Assembly: GCA_050698355.1 (NCBI GenBank)
Contig: JBOHBN010000241.1
Location: forward strand, 1 to 15,127
From: JBOHBN01 sp050698355
GTDB taxonomy: Bacteria; Actinomycetota; Actinomycetes; Streptosporangiales; WHST01
Direction of reading: 5' to 3'
Length of the DNA: 15,127 nucleotides
In this document: positions 14,336 through 15,127 of the stretch, piece after piece
Layout: every line of letters begins with the position of its first letter
How positions within the stretch are numbered: the first letter of the stretch is position 1
The notes under the pieces: model-generated
Databases searched by the model: none
The model's input: the letters and a program-made list of their open reading frames with translations, nothing else
Told to the model about the DNA's origin: nothing
Translations under genes and position numbers: made by a program

Positions 14336-14693
14336 ACACTGCTGATAGGGCGAGCGCAACATACCCGCGCCGCTGCTTCGGTTGCACCGCCCGGCACGGC
14401 CGACCGAACTGGCAGTCGCATGCCTCGCGGGGCACACCATGCAGCAGCCCCGAACGTCGGCTATTGCACAGCACATGGCACAGCCGCAGGTTGGCACGCT
14501 CGAGTGGGTTGCCACCGTGGCGCAGCTGCACCAGATGGTCCGCGCTGCGCGAGTAGCGGTGCGTGCGTGGTAGGCGCTGATCCACCCATCGGTGGCAGAT
14601 CCAGCAGTAGTCCTCCTCGGCGTATACGCGGTCGCGTACCTCACGCCATGGCCTGCCGACGCGCCCCGCCGTGGTGCCCGGGTACCGGGACAT
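14334..14693 (-). CDS. HNH endonuclease
   Basis: This 119-residue protein shows a zinc and metal-finger nuclease pattern: CWIC at residues 30-33, ADHLVQLRHGG at 51-61 with the first catalytic His53, NL at 68-69, and LCHVLCNSRR at 71-80 with His73 and Cys76-Asn77. A second Cys cluster (ACDCQFGRPC, 91-100) is an extra. HNH proteins beside terminase genes are needed, with the large subunit, for cos cutting in HK97-like phages; a homing nuclease is the alternative, but placement inside the operon and the normal length favour the packaging role. The start is ATG at 14693, three bases after the upstream stop; the ribosome site is weak (GTGAG). Confidence 0.9.
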   Translation of the reverse strand: MSRYPGTTAGRVGRPWREVRDRVYAEEDYCWICHRWVDQRLPRTHRYSRSADHLVQLRHGGNPLERANLRLCHVLCNSRRSGLLHGVPREACDCQFGRPCRAVQPKQRRGYVALALSAV

Positions 14694-14696
14694 CGC

Positions 14697-14924
14697 TCAC
14701 GCCAGCCCGGCTGTGATGTGCAGCCCGAACCACACGAGGAAGGCTACGAACACGGCCACGCCCGCGGTGCGCCAGGGCTTGTGCGGCACGATGCCCAGCC
14801 ACCGGCGCAGGGTTTCGGAGAGCGTGTCGCCGGCCGTGTCGTTGTGCAGCGCCAGCCCTTCGAACACGCCGAACACGGCGAGGAAGGCGCCGACGACACT
14901 GGCCCAGATAATGTCCGGGCTCAC
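14697..14924 (-). CDS. Small membrane protein with two helices
   Basis: From GTG at 14924 this is a 75-residue protein: M(GTG)SPDIIWASVVGAFLAVFGV opens a first membrane helix (about residues 4-24), a polar loop has GDTLSETLRRWLGIVPHKPW, and VAVFVAFLVWFGL forms a second helix (about 54-72). The GTG overlaps the TGA of the preceding gene as GTGA, and GGAGG lies eight bases upstream, which decides this start over ATG at 14939 or longer forms. Loops of the 'DTLSExxRxxLGI' kind recur in small membrane proteins of actinophages; their role is not established. With two helices and small size a holin is conceivable, but no lysin is visible, so I leave the function open. Confidence 0.72.
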   Translation of the reverse strand: MSPDIIWASVVGAFLAVFGVFEGLALHNDTAGDTLSETLRRWLGIVPHKPWRTAGVAVFVAFLVWFGLHITAGLA

Positions 14925-15127
14925 CCCTCCCACCTCCATGGCAGCCCGTACCGCCCCGTCGCTAGGTGCACGGTGATCCAGCCCATCGCCACCCACCAGG
15001 CGGCGCGGCCGACGGGATGGCGGGTGATGCGCGTGTGGCTCCAGTAGGTCAGGGTGCCGTGTTCGTCGCGGGTGGCGAAGGCGTGGCCCTCGCCGGCGAG
15101 GAATGCGGCCACGGTGGCGCCGAACAG
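14921..15127 (-). CDS. Unknown small protein, N-terminus cut by window edge
   Basis: The frame is open to the right edge and ends with TGA at 14921. Visible residues include LFGATVAAFLAGEGHAFATR, RDEHGTLTYWSHTRITRHPV and a hydrophobic AAWWVAMGWITVHLATG near the end, which could be one membrane segment or an amphipathic helix. GTG at 15112 could serve as a start but the frame continues upstream, so the true start is probably outside the window. Its stop overlaps the start of the membrane protein, so both belong to one operon. I do not recognise a family. Confidence 0.55.
   Translation of the reverse strand: MFGATVAAFLAGEGHAFATRDEHGTLTYWSHTRITRHPVGRAAWWVAMGWITVHLATGRYGLPWRWEG
14933..14937 (-). 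promoter_or_regulatory. Ribosome binding site that fixes the membrane protein start
   Basis: GGAGG on the minus strand eight bases before GTG at 14924, inside the end of the preceding gene. It makes the GTGA overlap the likely start and argues against the in-frame ATG at 14939, which lies upstream of it. Confidence 0.65.

Noticed and set aside
14150..14644. A 164-codon minus-strand frame crossing the HNH gene and the repeat block
   Set aside because: It overlaps the HNH gene in another frame, is rich in Arg/Thr/Cys without a pattern, and runs through non-coding repeats.
14334..14693. HNH protein as a selfish homing endonuclease inserted in the operon
   Set aside because: It fits tightly in the operon with three-base spacing and sits by the terminase, as packaging-related HNH proteins do; homing remains possible but less likely.

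Overview
The window is the packaging, head and tail-assembly module of a long-tailed (siphovirus-type) phage or prophage. Every supported gene lies on the minus strand, so transcription runs from the right edge to the left edge. High GC, frequent GTG starts, GGAGG-type ribosome sites and the style of the proteins (terminase pair, small charged proteins, tape measure with a wall hydrolase) point to an actinobacterial host. Integrase, repressor and host genes lie outside the window, so I cannot tell a free phage from a prophage.

Layout in the direction of transcription (right to left). (1) 15127-14334: a gene cut by the window edge, a two-helix membrane protein and an HNH endonuclease, tightly packed. 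(2) 14333-13984: about 350 bases without a gene, dense in short repeats (GATCAAC/GTTGATC, ATGGTC, a 20-base tandem pair, a TTTCCGCAGGT pair and five G-runs). Lying between the HNH gene and the terminase, it is the best candidate for a packaging site or operator cluster. (3) 13983-9679: small terminase, large terminase, portal and prohead protease, with overlapping or near-touching ends. (4) 9678-8053: a spacer with three copies of a short repeat, the HK97-fold major capsid protein, then a perfect 16-bp hairpin right after its stop codon. (5) 8052-5670: a small charged protein, a gp6-like connector, a tail-terminator-like protein, a 58-residue protein, the major tail protein and an HK97 gp10-like protein. 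(6) 5660-1: tail assembly chaperone with a -1 frameshift extension, a 1523-residue tape measure protein with a C-terminal transglycosylase domain, and the start of a distal tail protein cut by the left edge.

How the genes work together: the terminase and HNH nuclease cut and pump DNA through the portal; the protease matures the capsid shell built by the major capsid protein; connector and terminator proteins join head to tail; the chaperones coat the tape measure, which sets tail length while the major tail protein polymerises; the tape measure hydrolase domain probably helps open peptidoglycan at infection. I found no defence system, CRISPR array, tRNA, insertion sequence or other clearly new system. 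The points most worth following are the repeat-rich block before the terminase, the hairpin after the capsid gene, the frameshift with no canonical slippery heptamer, a 29-residue repeat in the tape measure, and the gp10-like gene placed after the major tail gene.
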